Shown in pieces: positions 39,494-50,565 of a DNA stretch of 64,000 nucleotides. The notes beneath the pieces were generated by a model, which saw only the letters and a list, made by a program, of their open reading frames with translations, did no database searches and was not told the origin of the DNA. The translations under genes were made by a program, and so were the position numbers. The stretch is taken from NCBI GenBank assembly GCA_030248065.1, contig JASAMV010002104.1, forward strand, positions 57,820 to 121,819. Direction: 5' to 3'. Position 1 is the first letter of the stretch. Every line of letters starts with the position of its first letter. The stretch comes from Rhynchonema sp. JSB1_4 (Eukaryota; Nematoda; Chromadorea; Monhysterida; Xyalidae).

Positions 39494-41291
39494 TCACGTG
39501 TTCGAAATGTGTTGTGGTGGATCGGTGGAAAAGATATCGTCGCTTTTGGATTTGGAGTCGTTTTGGGGAGATGTGTCACCTGAAATAGCTTTTGGTAATA
39601 TTTTTGAATAGGTATTATACATTATTTTTGTTTTTTATCCGCACCTTTTTCTGGCTGTGGTTTCACGGTGGATCCGAGTTCACTTTTGGTCGGATCTGGT
39701 TCCCAGTCACTCAATGGTCCAGTCGCTGATGTTTGGTGGGATTGATCATTGATTGATTTGGATTGACTTGCCTGCTAATGATAGTGTTTCGATCTGATCC
39801 GAAATTATAGAGTTCATTCTCAGTTATCAATTCAGAGAAGTTCAGAATTTGAATTCTGAGTTTTGGTTGTCAGATTCCTTCTGTTTTAGTAACGGCTGTA
39901 CCAGTTCCATCATCAGTGTGCATGGTCATTTAGCCAAACACATCAACGAACAAGTTTTATGAGTAAGGGGCCGCAGGTAAATTTTCTTTCGCAATCTCAT
40001 AGAAAATTAGCCGTGTTTTCAAACCAATGATCTTCAGCGATCCCAACCCAACTTGCCAAACTACGGGCCGTACAGGAACTAAGCATTTTGACCGATTAAC
40101 CAACCATTTTAGCCGTCTTCAATATTGATGCTCCGGTACTCGGTCCGGTCTGACTTCGCTTTCTCTTTCTTTTCACCACCGCGATCGCGATCAGGGCGAA
40201 CACTGCGATAAAAGTTGTAGCTGCGACGATGATTAGGATGATGGGCCAGGTGGATAACATTGACTGACTTGGATCTGAAGTTTTAGATGTATCAAATGGA
40301 AAACTTCAATGAATAAACCATAATTGTGAACCAACTTTTATTGTCACCAAACTCGGGGCCGCTCTTGCCAGTTGCATTGGAGTGGGACGTTTGATTCCGA
40401 CTGGTGGTCTTTGCAACTAAATATGCCAAATGAAGAGCTTTTTCACGCCTTTTGGCAACTCATTTTCCAATTTCGTCAAATGGCGAAAATGTTTAATCTA
40501 CCAATTTGTAAGTCGACGCGTTTTAATTCAGAGTCTGAATCTGTCATGTTGAATTCGCTGAAAATGATCTGGACAATTTTTTCAACTTTCTATGAAAGTG
40601 TTTCAATCGTACTGTATGAAACCTTAAAGCTAACCAATCATTCTCGTCCACGCATTTGAAAGTCGCGTGATAGTCGGTCACCATAATCTTTATGTATTCG
40701 GGTCTCCATTCTGGAAGTGAGTGCTGAATCCTTGGACATATCCGTGGCATCAAAATTCGATTACCATTAGTCATTGAATAGCCTTGTTTTCAAACTGGAC
40801 CTGCGGTACCATCCACAATTTCGTTGGCCCGCTTCGTCATTTGAATCTGCAGCTCTCGAGGTTCTCCAACGTCGTTAGGATAATTCAGTCTGCACAGGTC
40901 CACTTGGCCGGCAACTTTGAACGGGGTACTTGAGTTGCAGTTGTCGTAAAGCGTTATAAGAGCGGGATGTCCTGTTCCTGCAAGATGTTTATTTTTGTTT
41001 TTTGATTTGAATAACATCTTTTTTTAAACCAACCACTGATTGTCAGTGCAATTCTCAAATATGTGCCAGAATTGGTCTTCGGCGATGTTTTGACTTCGAC
41101 CTTATACGGCACTGAAAATTTGTTTGTGTTGACAGTCTAGCTGCATTCCCATGACCACCGGCTATTGACCAACCACCATTTTCCAAGTTTAAAAGTCCCT
41201 CCGTTCTGTTGGGTGATGTTTCATTGTGCATGTGTATTGCCATCAGTTTATTGGCTGAGATCAGTAGAATCGCAAGCAGCAGTGCGAACAT
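39494..41291 (-). CDS. Type I membrane protein with PLAT-like ectodomain, paralogue A
   Basis: Eight exons: 41291-41159, 41111-41037, 40977-40810, 40710-40635, 40557-40502, 40274-40105, 39771-39645, 39579-39494. They join in frame to 296 aa. A hydrophobic signal peptide (MFALLLAILLISANKLMA) comes first. The ectodomain follows the PLAT/LH2 beta-sandwich pattern: PYKVEVKTSPKTNSGTYL, PALITLYDNCNSSTPF, DLC, NDVGEPRELQIQMTK, EWRPEYIKIMVTD and TFKCVDEND. The DVG...L-I-Q and IKI-V-TD...F-C pattern recalls the C-terminal domain of pancreatic-type lipases. A transmembrane helix (STWPIILIIVAATTFIAVFA) is followed by KRKRKR stop-transfer residues. The cytoplasmic tail ends KSKSDDIFSTDPPQHISNT. There is no catalytic domain. 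The fold assignment is inference from pattern. The protein family itself is unknown to me. Its tail, exon order and phases match the paralogue at 44.1-46.0 kb. Confidence 0.72.
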
Positions 41292-41312
41292 GGTGACCAA
41301 AGTAATTCGTGA

Positions 41313-41576
41313 CTATTTACCATTACCAGTTAGGTTGGTTCGGGAATGGATCAGTTTGAAAAATGATTGTGATTCAAAATAATGATCAGTCGACTTTGGT
41401 TTGAGCTTTTCTTTCCCCGCAAATGTGATTGTCAGCCGACTACATTTGACCTCGAAGTCCGTTTGCCTATCCATTTTATTGGCCACTAATTGGGATTCAA
41501 AATGCGCATATGGAGAAATTTGAACCAGTGACTTTATACCAAGTTTGATTGTTCCCATGAGCAAGAAGATATCCAT
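41313..41576 (-). other. Short ORF just upstream of paralogue A, doubtful
   Basis: This 87-codon frame lies 22 bp upstream of the paralogue A start on the same strand. It contains a PLAT-strand-like phrase (VKCSRLTITFAGK), but no splice partner or counterpart at paralogue B was seen. It could be a relic exon of the same family or chance. Confidence 0.2.
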
Positions 41577-41599
41577 GATACTTCATGGTTAGCGTTTAC

Positions 41600-42140
41600 G
41601 CGAACGCGTAAGTATCCAAGTTGTCGTTTGGAATACGACACGTGAAGGACACGTGACGTCAAGGGACATAAGTACACCGGTACTGTGATTGGTCGGTCGA
41701 ATTCAGTCCGGAAAGCACTATATGCGTGCAGGCGAGTCAACCTGCGTAAATGAGCAGTTCGGTTGATGTTCCCTTGCGTGACTGTGTTGCGTGAACGTTC
41801 GTTATTACGTGGTTAGCGATCGTTCGAGTGAGGGATTAAGTCTCTCCTTTTTTGTGTGTGTCGTATGGTAAATTTGCATACTTTGCGTACAGTAACTTTT
41901 CTTGTTTTTATAATCCATACCTTATGTGTGTGATGCATCCTTAGACACTACGTCCCAAAACCTATGTAAGCAATCATCACTTTTAGTAGTTAGACTCAAA
42001 TCTTCCGCCATACCCACAGTTGACCTACTATTGGAAAAAGGTTAAAAACCCTCGGAGCTTGAATATTTTCGCGACGTTGGTTTTGGTTTGTGATTCGTCC
42101 TATTGCATGTATTATTTATAAACCTATGTACCTAACCTAA
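41600..42140. other. Region upstream of ORF X1 and of paralogue A
   Basis: CACGTG-type motifs at about 41638-41655 (GACACGTGAAGGACACGTGA) and CCAAT-like GATTGGTC near 41690 suggest a promoter. CTAACCTAACC occurs at about 42130. The phrase GCTTGAATATTTTCGCG (42058) recurs with changes at 42228, hinting at a local duplication reading into ORF X1. Confidence 0.35.
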
Positions 42141-43102
42141 CCTGACTGGGACTTCCAGGTTTTGCAGATTTTCTAGATCAGGTACCGGAGAAGCTTGAAG
42201 AATTTCGCACTCCGGTCCGGGGAAGCTCGAATATTTTCGCGGACCCGGTTACTAATCCGGACGTCAATTCCCGGAAGAACAAGCAGGTGCCGGATGTCAA
42301 TTCCCGGACGAAAACCGCCGATGACCGCAGCAGTCCGCCGAAGCAGAAGGATCAGGCAGGCGGATGGATAGGTCAGTCGGGCGAGACAGGGAACCTGGTG
42401 AAACATCTACCCACCGATCACAGAGGGATCGGCATCGGTCACAGAGGGGCCGAGTGGATGATGTTGGGGGAGGAGAGTGATGTTTCGTTTATTGAAAGTA
42501 AGGATTTTGGGTTTTTGGAACGAACCGACGGTCAGTTGGAGGACCAGAGGTCGGATGGAAAAGTCGGTCAGCGTGAAGACCGCAGTGTGAAAGTCGGTCA
42601 GCGCGAAGGCCGCAGCGAAGAAGTCGGTCAGCTCGAAGGCCGCAGTGAACAAGTCGGTCAGTCAGGAGACCGCAGTTGTGGTCAATTGGACCAGTCAGAC
42701 GGAAAGGTGTACCGACCAGACACGAAAGCTGGACAAGCGCGGACGGCGCAGGAGATCCATGCTGGGTTCTGGCGGGCGGAGGTAGTGAACGCTGGACAGG
42801 CACGTACGGTGCAGGAGGTCTACGCGGAGTGTTGGAAGGAGGAGATGGAGGAACGGGCGCGGAAGGCGCAGGAATGTTTGGGGGAGAAAGAGCAGGAAAG
42901 GAAGAGGCAGGAAGTCGGACGAGCGCAGCCGGCGCGTCAGATCCGTTACGTGAGTTCGGAAGTGGAAACCGGACGTACGCGTGTTCGCGAGAGATACCAG
43001 TCCGAGTCAGAGTCGATCAGAGAGAACGTGATTGACATGTACATGTGGAAGAGCTCGATGAATACCAGATACGTCAGGTATCGTGGCAAGAGGACTGGTT
43101 GA
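42141..43102 (+). CDS. Intronless charged repeat ORF (ORF X1), unknown function
   Basis: The frame is open from after a TGA near 42141 to the TGA at 43100-43102. A possible acceptor (CTTCCAG) lies at about 42155-42165, so it may be a second exon; no convincing start ATG is obvious. From about 42530 to 42690 the product has 10-13-residue repeats of the form VGQ-E-GRS (VGQREDRSVK, VGQREGRSEE, VGQLEGRSEQ, VGQSGDRS). A helical, Ala/Glu/Arg/Gln-rich stretch follows with two copies of AGQARTAQEIHA / AGQARTVQEVYA. The DNA is more GC-rich than its neighbours. It ends overlapping ORF X2 in the -1 frame. No known domain was recognised. It lies between the two PLAT-like paralogues on the opposite strand, suggesting insertion into the duplicated pair. 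Confidence 0.45.
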
Positions 43103-44043
43103 ATGCGCCCAAGTTCGCTGAACCTTGGCAGCCGCATGAAGAAGTGGTTGACATCGTGTTCACCACGCATCGATACAGTGACCATCTGTTGAAATGGTTG
43201 TTTGCAGAGGAGCTACCCCATGAACGATTACTGGCTTCCCGAATCGCGGGATATTTGAATGTGATGTCGTTGTCCCAGGAACCTTGGTGCGAGTTTGGAG
43301 ACCGGTACTCTACCGAGGCTCTCAGATTGTATGAGATCGAGAAGGCACGGTCACCGAGATCCGCCAAGACGCATCGATTGCTCGACGAATGGGGCGAGAC
43401 GCTCGATAACCGATGGCCGATACGAGTGCTACCATATGGAGACCGCCACAGTCCGGGCATGCCACTGCAAGAGGGTTCCGAACCCGTGACTTGTGGATCA
43501 TACAACGACATGTGTCGGAATGAGGACCCGATGTTGTCCATGCCGAATGTGCTTGAGAATGCGCTCAGACAACGCACACGGTATTTTGACCTACCCGAAC
43601 TGGACTACCCAGCGCAGTCGCACACAGTCAGTGTGTCGATGCGTATAGTGCCAGTCGGAAAGACGCAATCCCTGTGGCGTGATGCCTCAATTGAAGAGTG
43701 TATGAGCAGCCAACAGGATGAAGCAGGCTGTGGCACGCCTGAAAGTGCTACTGGAGGTCCCATCCAAACTAAACACAAACGTGGGTACGACGTACTGTAC
43801 GAACCGATCGTAAAGTGTATGTACTTCGAACCGGAGGGAGAGTTGAGGATGGCTGACTACAATCTCCGATTGGGTCATTTTGAAGGGGACGTGAAACGCC
43901 CGTCGATAATGTCTATTCCGGTGGAACTCGTTCTGTCGTCTAGACCCGACGGAAGAGTAACGGCTGGTATGCGTGGTGTTCCTTTGAACACCGAACAGCA
44001 CGGAACCCGCACCACTCATGGTATCGTAGATTTAGCAGTTTAA
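43036..44043 (+). CDS. Intronless ORF X2 overlapping ORF X1 in the -1 frame, unknown function
   Basis: This frame opens after a TGA at 43033-43035 and runs to TAA at 44041-44043, up to about 332 codons. It overlaps ORF X1 by 67 nt. The product looks globular: W/Y-rich near the start (VSWQEDWLNAPKF, WQPHEEVVDIVF), HRYSDHLLKWLFAEELPHER, then a middle segment with GETLDNRWPIRVLPYGD, and a C-terminus with KHKRGYDVLYEPIVKCMYF. It carries no helicase, polymerase, integrase or protease motif that I can see. There is no ATG before 43262 (ATGTCG), so translation would need a -1 shift from X1, a GTG start at 43045, or splicing. No canonical slippery heptamer was found in the overlap. One kilobase of uninterrupted coding sequence is exceptional in this intron-rich window and suggests a mobile or recently retroposed origin. 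Confidence 0.5.
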   Translation, partial: HVHVEELDEYQIRQVSWQEDWLNAPKFAEPWQPHEEVVDIVFTTHRYSDHLLKWLFAEELPHERLLASRIAGYLNVMSLSQEPWCEFGDRYSTEALRLYEIEKARSPRSAKTHRLLDEWGETLDNRWPIRVLPYGDRHSPGMPLQEGSEPVTCGSYNDMCRNEDPMLSMPNVLENALRQRTRYFDLPELDYPAQSHTVSVSMRIVPVGKTQSLWRDASIEECMSSQQDEAGCGTPESATGGPIQTKHKRGYDVLYEPIVKCMYFEPEGELRMADYNLRLGHFEGDVKRPSIMSIPVELVLSSRPDGRVTAGMRGVPLNTEQHGTRTTHGIVDLAV

Positions 44044-44127
44044 TCACATTCGCTTTGTCTGCATTACAAGCACAGTTTGTTTCATTCGCGGTTTTTTTAC
44101 CCAATTTGGTTTCGCTGTTGAAAATAA

Positions 44128-46008
44128 TCAATTGATGGATTTGGGCTGGGTTGGATCGATGGAGAAAATATCGTCGCTTTTCGTGTCGGATTTTCGGGAT
44201 GACCCTTCTGAAAATTAAACACGGTGTGATGGTTTTGTGCGCAACAGGGTGGTTCTGCATCACGCAAGTTCGCCTGTGACGTTGATATCATAAACGGCTA
44301 CAAAATTGCCAAATAATTCTCTGCACCAATCAGCTGATACCTTTTCCAGGCTGTTCTTGTTTGATGATGGTTCTGATGTCACTGGTGGTTGTGGTCGGAC
44401 ACTCCCATTCGCCCAACGATTTGGTCACAGATGTTTGATCGGGCGAATGGATCGATTTCGGTTGATTTGCCTAAAAATAATGGTGGTTCGGGTAATTGTC
44501 ATGAAAACTGAATTGTCCCTTTCCAAATTCTAAACTACTGTAGTACCCATACCATTCGATCGGGTTCAGCCGTCTTCGATATTGATGTATTCTGTCGGGT
44601 GTGACTTCGCTTTCTCTTTCTTTTTACCACCACGATTGCGATCAGGGCGAAAAGTGCGATAAAAGTTGCAGCCGCGATGATGATCAGGATGATGGGCCAG
44701 GTGGATAATATTGATTCGGTGGACTCTGAGTATTGTGCAAGGAAAGGAATTTATTAAAAATTCAAATAAATAAATCTGAAATAATAATCAATAATAAAAA
44801 TAATGATATAATAAGGAATTTTTGAGACGGGCCTTTATTCTCATCAGATTTTGTGATATTCTCGTCTGTTGTATTTGTATTGTTGGCAATTAGGGGTTGG
44901 GAAGAAGTCGCAGTAGTTATCGTTGGTCTTGTTGTTGTAGCTAAACACAATGCTTGAATCAACAAACACTACGCAACTGGTAAACATATTTTGTTTCACA
45001 TTCAGCAGATACGACGATAAAAATCTAACTCGGTGTTTTCATGACGTAAAAATACCTGGTTGATTATCGGATGTGAGCGTCATTTTCGTGGATTGTAAGC
45101 TCACACGTATTAGTTCAGGCGAATCGTTCTCGTCGAAATCGCTAAAAAATTGTACAATGAATTGTAACAAACAACACGTCACCAAACATTTCAATGAAGT
45201 AAAAAGCGAACTAGCCAATTATCTGCATCGACGCACTTGAATGTGGCGATATAGTCGGTCACCGTGATTTTTATGTATTCAGGTATCCAGTCTACAAAAT
45301 GTGGCGACAAGTGTATCAGCGCACATATTCATGTACAGGATTAGTACTGTATGTAATCATGTCCAATGCCCCACCGTGTTCTAACCGCGTATGTACGTGG
45401 ATCCCGAATTATTCCCCGCAGTGTAAAATAGCCCGTACCACCACCGCTGCATGAGGCCCGGGGTGCACACGGGGAGACGATTGTTTTAATCACAGAAAGT
45501 TGCAAAACGAACCTGTTACAAACCATTTATCTGACGGTTTGTACATTTGGATTTCCAAATATTTGGGCTCGCCAACATCGGTCGATTTGCTCGTGCACAG
45601 GTCAACTTGACCATCGCTGTCAAATGGATCACTTGAGTTACAGTTGTTATCCAGCTTGATCATGATGCCTTGATTGCGTGTCCCTGCGTAATTTCTTTCC
45701 AGTATTATTTCATTTGAGGGCCTTTAAATTTTTCAAAACTCACCACCAATCGTCAGTATTGGCCTTAGGTTACTGCCAGCAAACGTTTTGGATGCAGTTT
45801 TAACCTCGATTTTGTACAGCACGGTTTCTGAATTTTGTTTGTTTGCGCATTGCAGTTTTTGTCATGATCCGCACTAGAAATTTGACTAACCAACTGGAGA
45901 AATGTGATAATTTGGAAGTCTTCCGACTTTAAAGGTCAATGTTTCATTGTCTACCACCATCAGTATAACGCTTGATACCAGTAGAACAGATTGATGTAGT
46001 GACACCAT
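44128..46008 (-). CDS. Type I membrane protein with PLAT-like ectodomain, paralogue B
   Basis: Exons resolved: 46008-45891, 45827-45744, 45683-45513, 45291-45216, 45141-45056, 44940-about 44830, 44725-44553, 44470-44341, 44207-44128. The product mirrors paralogue A: signal peptide (MVSLHQSVLLVSSVILMVV), VLYKIEVKTASKTFAGSNL, IMIKLDNNCNSSDPF, DVGEPKYLEIQMYK, DWIPEYIKITVTD and TFKCVDADN. It has an extra Thr/Asn-rich stalk (TTTRPTITTATSS) before the same transmembrane helix and KRKRKR. The tail ends TKSDDIFSIDPTQPKSIN. The donor after 45216 reads GC instead of GT; the equivalent exon of A (same 76 nt) uses GT. The 3' end of the stalk exon is unresolved. An extracellular ligand-binding or adhesion role is possible but not shown. 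Confidence 0.68.
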
Positions 46009-46188
46009 GGTGATTGTGTGTCTATCTCGCTGGATTGGTTAACACGTTGCTGAATGTAAAAATGATTGTGATCACAATAATCATTGTCGGTCTGCCTTCG
46101 GTTTGTTCACACCCCAATGACAACGTTGCCTTTCTGCAATCTTACGGAACCACTCAGAAGTTTATTCGAAGAATAGTAGGTATTTTAT

Positions 46189-47477
46189 TCATAGTTTGAG
46201 CAACGAATAAAAATAGAGAAACGAAAAGAATACTGACGCACATAGATGAAAAGGCATACAGCTATAGCTTTCAGGCTCGAACCAACTAACTACATCGCTG
46301 TGTAGCGCCGATTTCCAACTGAAATTCGGTATCACACGCTGCTGACCTGCCACGCTCGTCACACGAAGATATTCGGAGCCTGATTTAGCAAGAAAAGCGC
46401 AAAATAAAGGTATCATTTCAGGCACAAGTCAAGTTCCTACATGCAGTGGTTAATAAAAAAATTTTTTTATTCAAACCCCATTTTTTTTTTAAAAAAAAAT
46501 TTTTTTTTTAATTTAAAAAAAAATTTTTTTATTCCAGCCAAAAACTGCCAGAAACGAAAAAAAATGAGCGCTAAAGCAAAAAATAGTGGCATTTTTCTTC
46601 CATAACGTGTGGTAAGTGCATATAAAGCACTCACGACACGAAAACAATACTAAACAATGGTCAATGAGTACCAACAGTAGTCAGGTACACACCCGTACAC
46701 TTCCTCCACGTGGTGTGGGTGCCTTGGTGTGGCTTTGTGACACTCAAGACGGTAAATTTGGGTGAAACTATTGCCTCTTGGTACACGACCAATACAAATA
46801 TGTGACAAACAGTCTAAATATAGAGTGAATATCACACCGAATCACTGCTTTCGGGTCTGTTGCATGGATAAATGCATGCCCACCCAGTCACATGTACATG
46901 TGTAATCATATGAGAGGCCATGTGAGTGTGTGCACTATGTCTAGATGCCACAAAACAACGATTATGGCACCCAATACACCCATGGTAGGGTCGGGTGATG
47001 TTAACAGTAGCAATTTTTATGCAAAAAATAGCACTTTTAGAGCAAAAAAATAGAGAAATTTTCGAATTTTGAAATAATAAAAAAAAAAATTTTTTTTTTA
47101 ACTTTTGGAACGAATTTTTTTTTTTTTAAAAAAAATTTTTTTTTTAATAAAAAAAAAAAAAATTTTTTTTTTAAAAAACCACTGCCTACATGTACAATTA
47201 CATAGGAATGAAAAATCAGAAAATCTCTCACCAATTAGTGCAATGGCTGTTTGCACATCGTCTTTCTGACAGACGACAACGGCCGACTCCTTGTCTTGGT
47301 CCGGTTGTCCATTGTCGTTGTAATCAAGCAGCACTGTACGGTCACGTGACCGACATTGTGATAACAACCAATCAGCGTTCGACGCCAGTGTGTCCAGGGA
47401 CACGCCCATTCGATATTTAGCCAATAGCAGACTGACAAAGCAATCGCCCACTAACACCGTGTAGCAACGCTCGGCGG
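46189..47477 (-). CDS. Two exons resembling the C-terminal region of a GPAM/GPAT1-type acyltransferase (partial)
   Basis: Exon 47477-47232 (possibly extending upstream) ends in phase 1 and joins 46379-46189. The first encodes VLVGDCFVSLLLAKYRMGVS, LDTLASNADWLLSQCRSRD and DVQTAIALIG. This follows the layout of the glycerol-3-phosphate acyltransferase C-terminal region (a run of LLL-R, GI-LSTL, then AIQLLG before a beta-strand). The second exon gives SEYLRVTSVAG, V-PNFSWKSAL and SWFEPESYSC, and reads to a stop at 46189. AATAAA on this strand lies at 46192-46197, overlapping the stop region. The catalytic half (HX4D) was not found upstream, where a MITE and the palindrome intervene. The gene may be truncated or may have long introns. 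The homology is pattern-based and moderate. Confidence 0.4.
46444..47184. mobile_element. hAT-like MITE with poly(A/T) palindromic ends
   Basis: It starts CAGTGGTT and ends AACCACTG. The duplication CCTACATG lies at 46436-46443 and 47185-47192. Both ends are runs of A8-10/T8-10. It sits in the intron between the two acyltransferase-like exons. It is unrelated in sequence to the tagged family. Confidence 0.9.
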
Positions 47478-48151
47478 CTGTAGATACATTCTTGGTGTTG
47501 TGCGAAACTTCGGACACAATTGACAACGCATACACAAAGTGTTTAGTAAAGTGGGCTCAGAACAGAACATGTCTTGGCCATTACAGCCAGTGGCCTCGTT
47601 GTGCGTGTTATCATGCCCATCGGGTAGATGAGATTCCGAACTCCACCAAGTCGCAAGAGTTTAACAACTTGATTATGAATGTGCTGTGTTTCGGTTGTTC
47701 GTTCTTATCTGTTTCCACAGAAACGCGGTCGTGCGGCCATTGCAAGAGCCAAAGCATCAGATAGCCACCGAAGCCAAAAAACATCTACTTTCGACAACAA
47801 ATCGACTTTCCATAAGTCAAACTATCATCAACATTAAAAACAGTGAAACATCAGCCAACCAACGCACGTACCGCCGTGACCAGTGTACGAGTGACATCTA
47901 GCGCAGTGATCTGACTGAGCATGCTTATGACGAGCAAAGGATGAAATTAGGGAACTGTCCCACTCGAGATCATTAGACGACCCCCGTTTTGGGGAACGCT
48001 CCAGTCTTGCCGGGATGCACTGAAAAACCGACTGGTGGTCTTGACAAAAAATTTGCGCTGCTTGGTTTGCAGTGTGCAACGTTGGCCTATGTCGACCTTG
48101 TTAGACTTCTAAAGTGTATTTACTTTGGGCAGTGACGACTCGCTACAGTCA

Positions 48152-48963
48152 GGCCGCATTCACAATCACAAACGCTGATTAGCGCGTTAGCGTGCGAGCA
48201 ACTTTTCTCGCACGCTAACTCGCAGATGCGCAAAGCGCCTTTGCATTCACAATGCAAACCTGATTAGCGCGTTGGCGCGTTAGCGCGCACGCTAACGCGC
48301 TTTTCACGATTAGGACTAAGTTCTAATTTTTTTTTGCGCGTTAGCACTGAATGCGCGTGTTCTAAAGTTTATAATTTAGTTTTAAAACATTATTAGACCA
48401 CGAAAAATGTGAACACATAGGAAATAAAGCCTGCTGCGTTCAATGGGAATATTTCTGTTCCATTTTTGTGCTTAAGATCATGTCTTTTTACGCTATCAAT
48501 CGATAGAGGCAAACAGTTTCGGCTGCTGGTGATATTAGCTGCAGACAAACATTGCGCAGCCCGTTGTTCAACTGCTTATGCGTTGTGTATTCCTCTTTGG
48601 CAATGTAATTGTGATGCATGACACGACAAAGAGACTTTTTTGCACGCATGGATTGTTCGTGTCGCGGCCAGCTAGATTTTCCATTTGAGGAAAATGTTGC
48701 GTAGGCAAAAAAAGTTTGAATGAATCTTGAAAGCGATTGGTTGCAGTGTTTTGAAAGTAAAGAAATAAAAAAGTTCGGTATTTGCCTACATCAAACTAAC
48801 TGGCATTGTGAATACAATCGCGTTTTGCTGCTGATCAGCGTGTTAGCGCATTAGCGTGTCACTGATATAAGCCTGCACGCTAACGCGCTTTCTCAATTTT
48901 CCGTGCTGAAAAGCGTGCACGCTAATCAGCAACACACTAACGCGCTGCATTGTGAATGCGGCC
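48152..48963. mobile_element. MITE with GCGCGTTAGCG subterminal repeats (possibly Harbinger-type)
   Basis: Inverted ends GGCCGCATTCACAAT are flanked by TCA on both sides (48149-48151, 48964-48966). Many GCGCGTTAGCG/CGCTAACGCGC and GCTGATTAGCGCG motifs lie near both ends, probably transposase-binding repeats. Ends starting GGCC and a 3-bp duplication fit PIF/Harbinger, but TCA is not the usual TWA. Confidence 0.7.
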
Positions 48964-49157
48964 TCAGAGCGAATCCCTCGAGTCCCAAAATCCCGAGTTG
49001 GCTTGGTTTACAACACATTACAAGCATACCGATCTCAGAGATGCTCATAAAGGTCAAGTATGCAAGTCTCTGGGAACTGGAGAAATCACATCTTTCATTG
49101 TCGTTCACTTGTGCCAGCGAGGAAGCTTGTTTGCACTTCTAAGCTTCCCAGAGCTAT

Positions 49158-49250
49158 AATAAGAAAGCAAGGCTTTCTCTTTAGCTTTTATCAACAATAA
49201 TACTGATATCGGTTGGCAATACAATATCGGGCGATATTGGCACTCCTCCA
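49158..49250. repeat. Dispersed repeat, intact copy 1 (direct copy at 54325-54412)
   Basis: This stretch and 54325-54412 match closely in the same orientation (both contain CTGATATCGGTTGGCAATAC). A third copy is split by the palindromic element: its left part ends at 49386 and its right part resumes at 53645. These copies give the pre-insertion sequence. Confidence 0.8.
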
Positions 49251-50091
49251 TCCGCCAAGGGAACTAGGGAACCTTCAACCATGCAATGAAAAGTGGCGGA
49301 TAATCACGTAATCAGAATATCACATGGCATACACACAAACAATTCAAGAATACAATTACACTTCGGCTTTTATCAATAACCAACTGAGTAGTATAGGGGG
49401 TTTACCTGTCACGCAGTGTATAAGCATAGGCAGTGTATAAGGATAGGCGTCCAACCTGTAGCGCAGTGTATAAGCATAGGCAGTGTATAAGGATAGGCGT
49501 CCAACCTGTCACGCAGTGTATAAGCATAGGCAGTGTATAAGGATAGGCGTCCAACCTGTCACGCAGTGTATAAGCATAGGCAGTGTATAAGCATAGGCAG
49601 TGTTTAAACATAGACGATCCTGTGCCTACCTGGGGGGCAGTGTATAAGGATAGGCGAGTTGTCACGCAGTGGGGTGACCTGTCACGCACATAACCTGTCA
49701 AGCATTCTAGAGTGATGTTTAGGTATAAGCCTAAGGGATACGGTAGTAGGGATACGGTATCACCCTTACCGTATCACACGTCTACCTGCTGCCTCAGTGT
49801 ATTGTGTTAACTCGTGTAGATATTGGAGGATTACGGTACGTTACAGTAGTTGGGTTACGGTAGATGGGTTACAGTAGCCCGCAATATACTGTGATGTTTA
49901 AACGTAAGCCCTACCATTTTGCGCCCTTTAACACTACGGTGGTTTGCTTTTCAAGCGTTATTTTTGCCTTCGTTGCTTCTTATGCGTCACTTACCTTGCG
50001 TCGATTAACGTGATTTTAATACAATAAATCCCCACAAATAGACCATCTACCCTGAAAATTTCAAGACGATCAGTTAAAAGACGTGCAAAAT

Positions 50092-50172
50092 GCACGTATC
50101 GGATTCGAACCCTCTGCCTTCCATACTAAGGCCGGGAATACACGCCACTGCGCTACACGCGAGGCTGTACCG
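50092..50172 (-). repeat. tRNA-like sequence in the left arm (mirrored at 52858-52938 +)
   Basis: On the minus strand an A-box-like TAGCGCAGTGG and a B-box GGTTCGAATCC lie at tRNA spacing. The acceptor and T stems do not pair properly, so this is a tRNA-derived segment with possible internal pol III promoter boxes and not a working tRNA. Confidence 0.45.
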
Positions 50173-50197
50173 GGCCTCTTATTTGTGGGTTATATAC

Positions 50198-50565
<368 letters not shown>

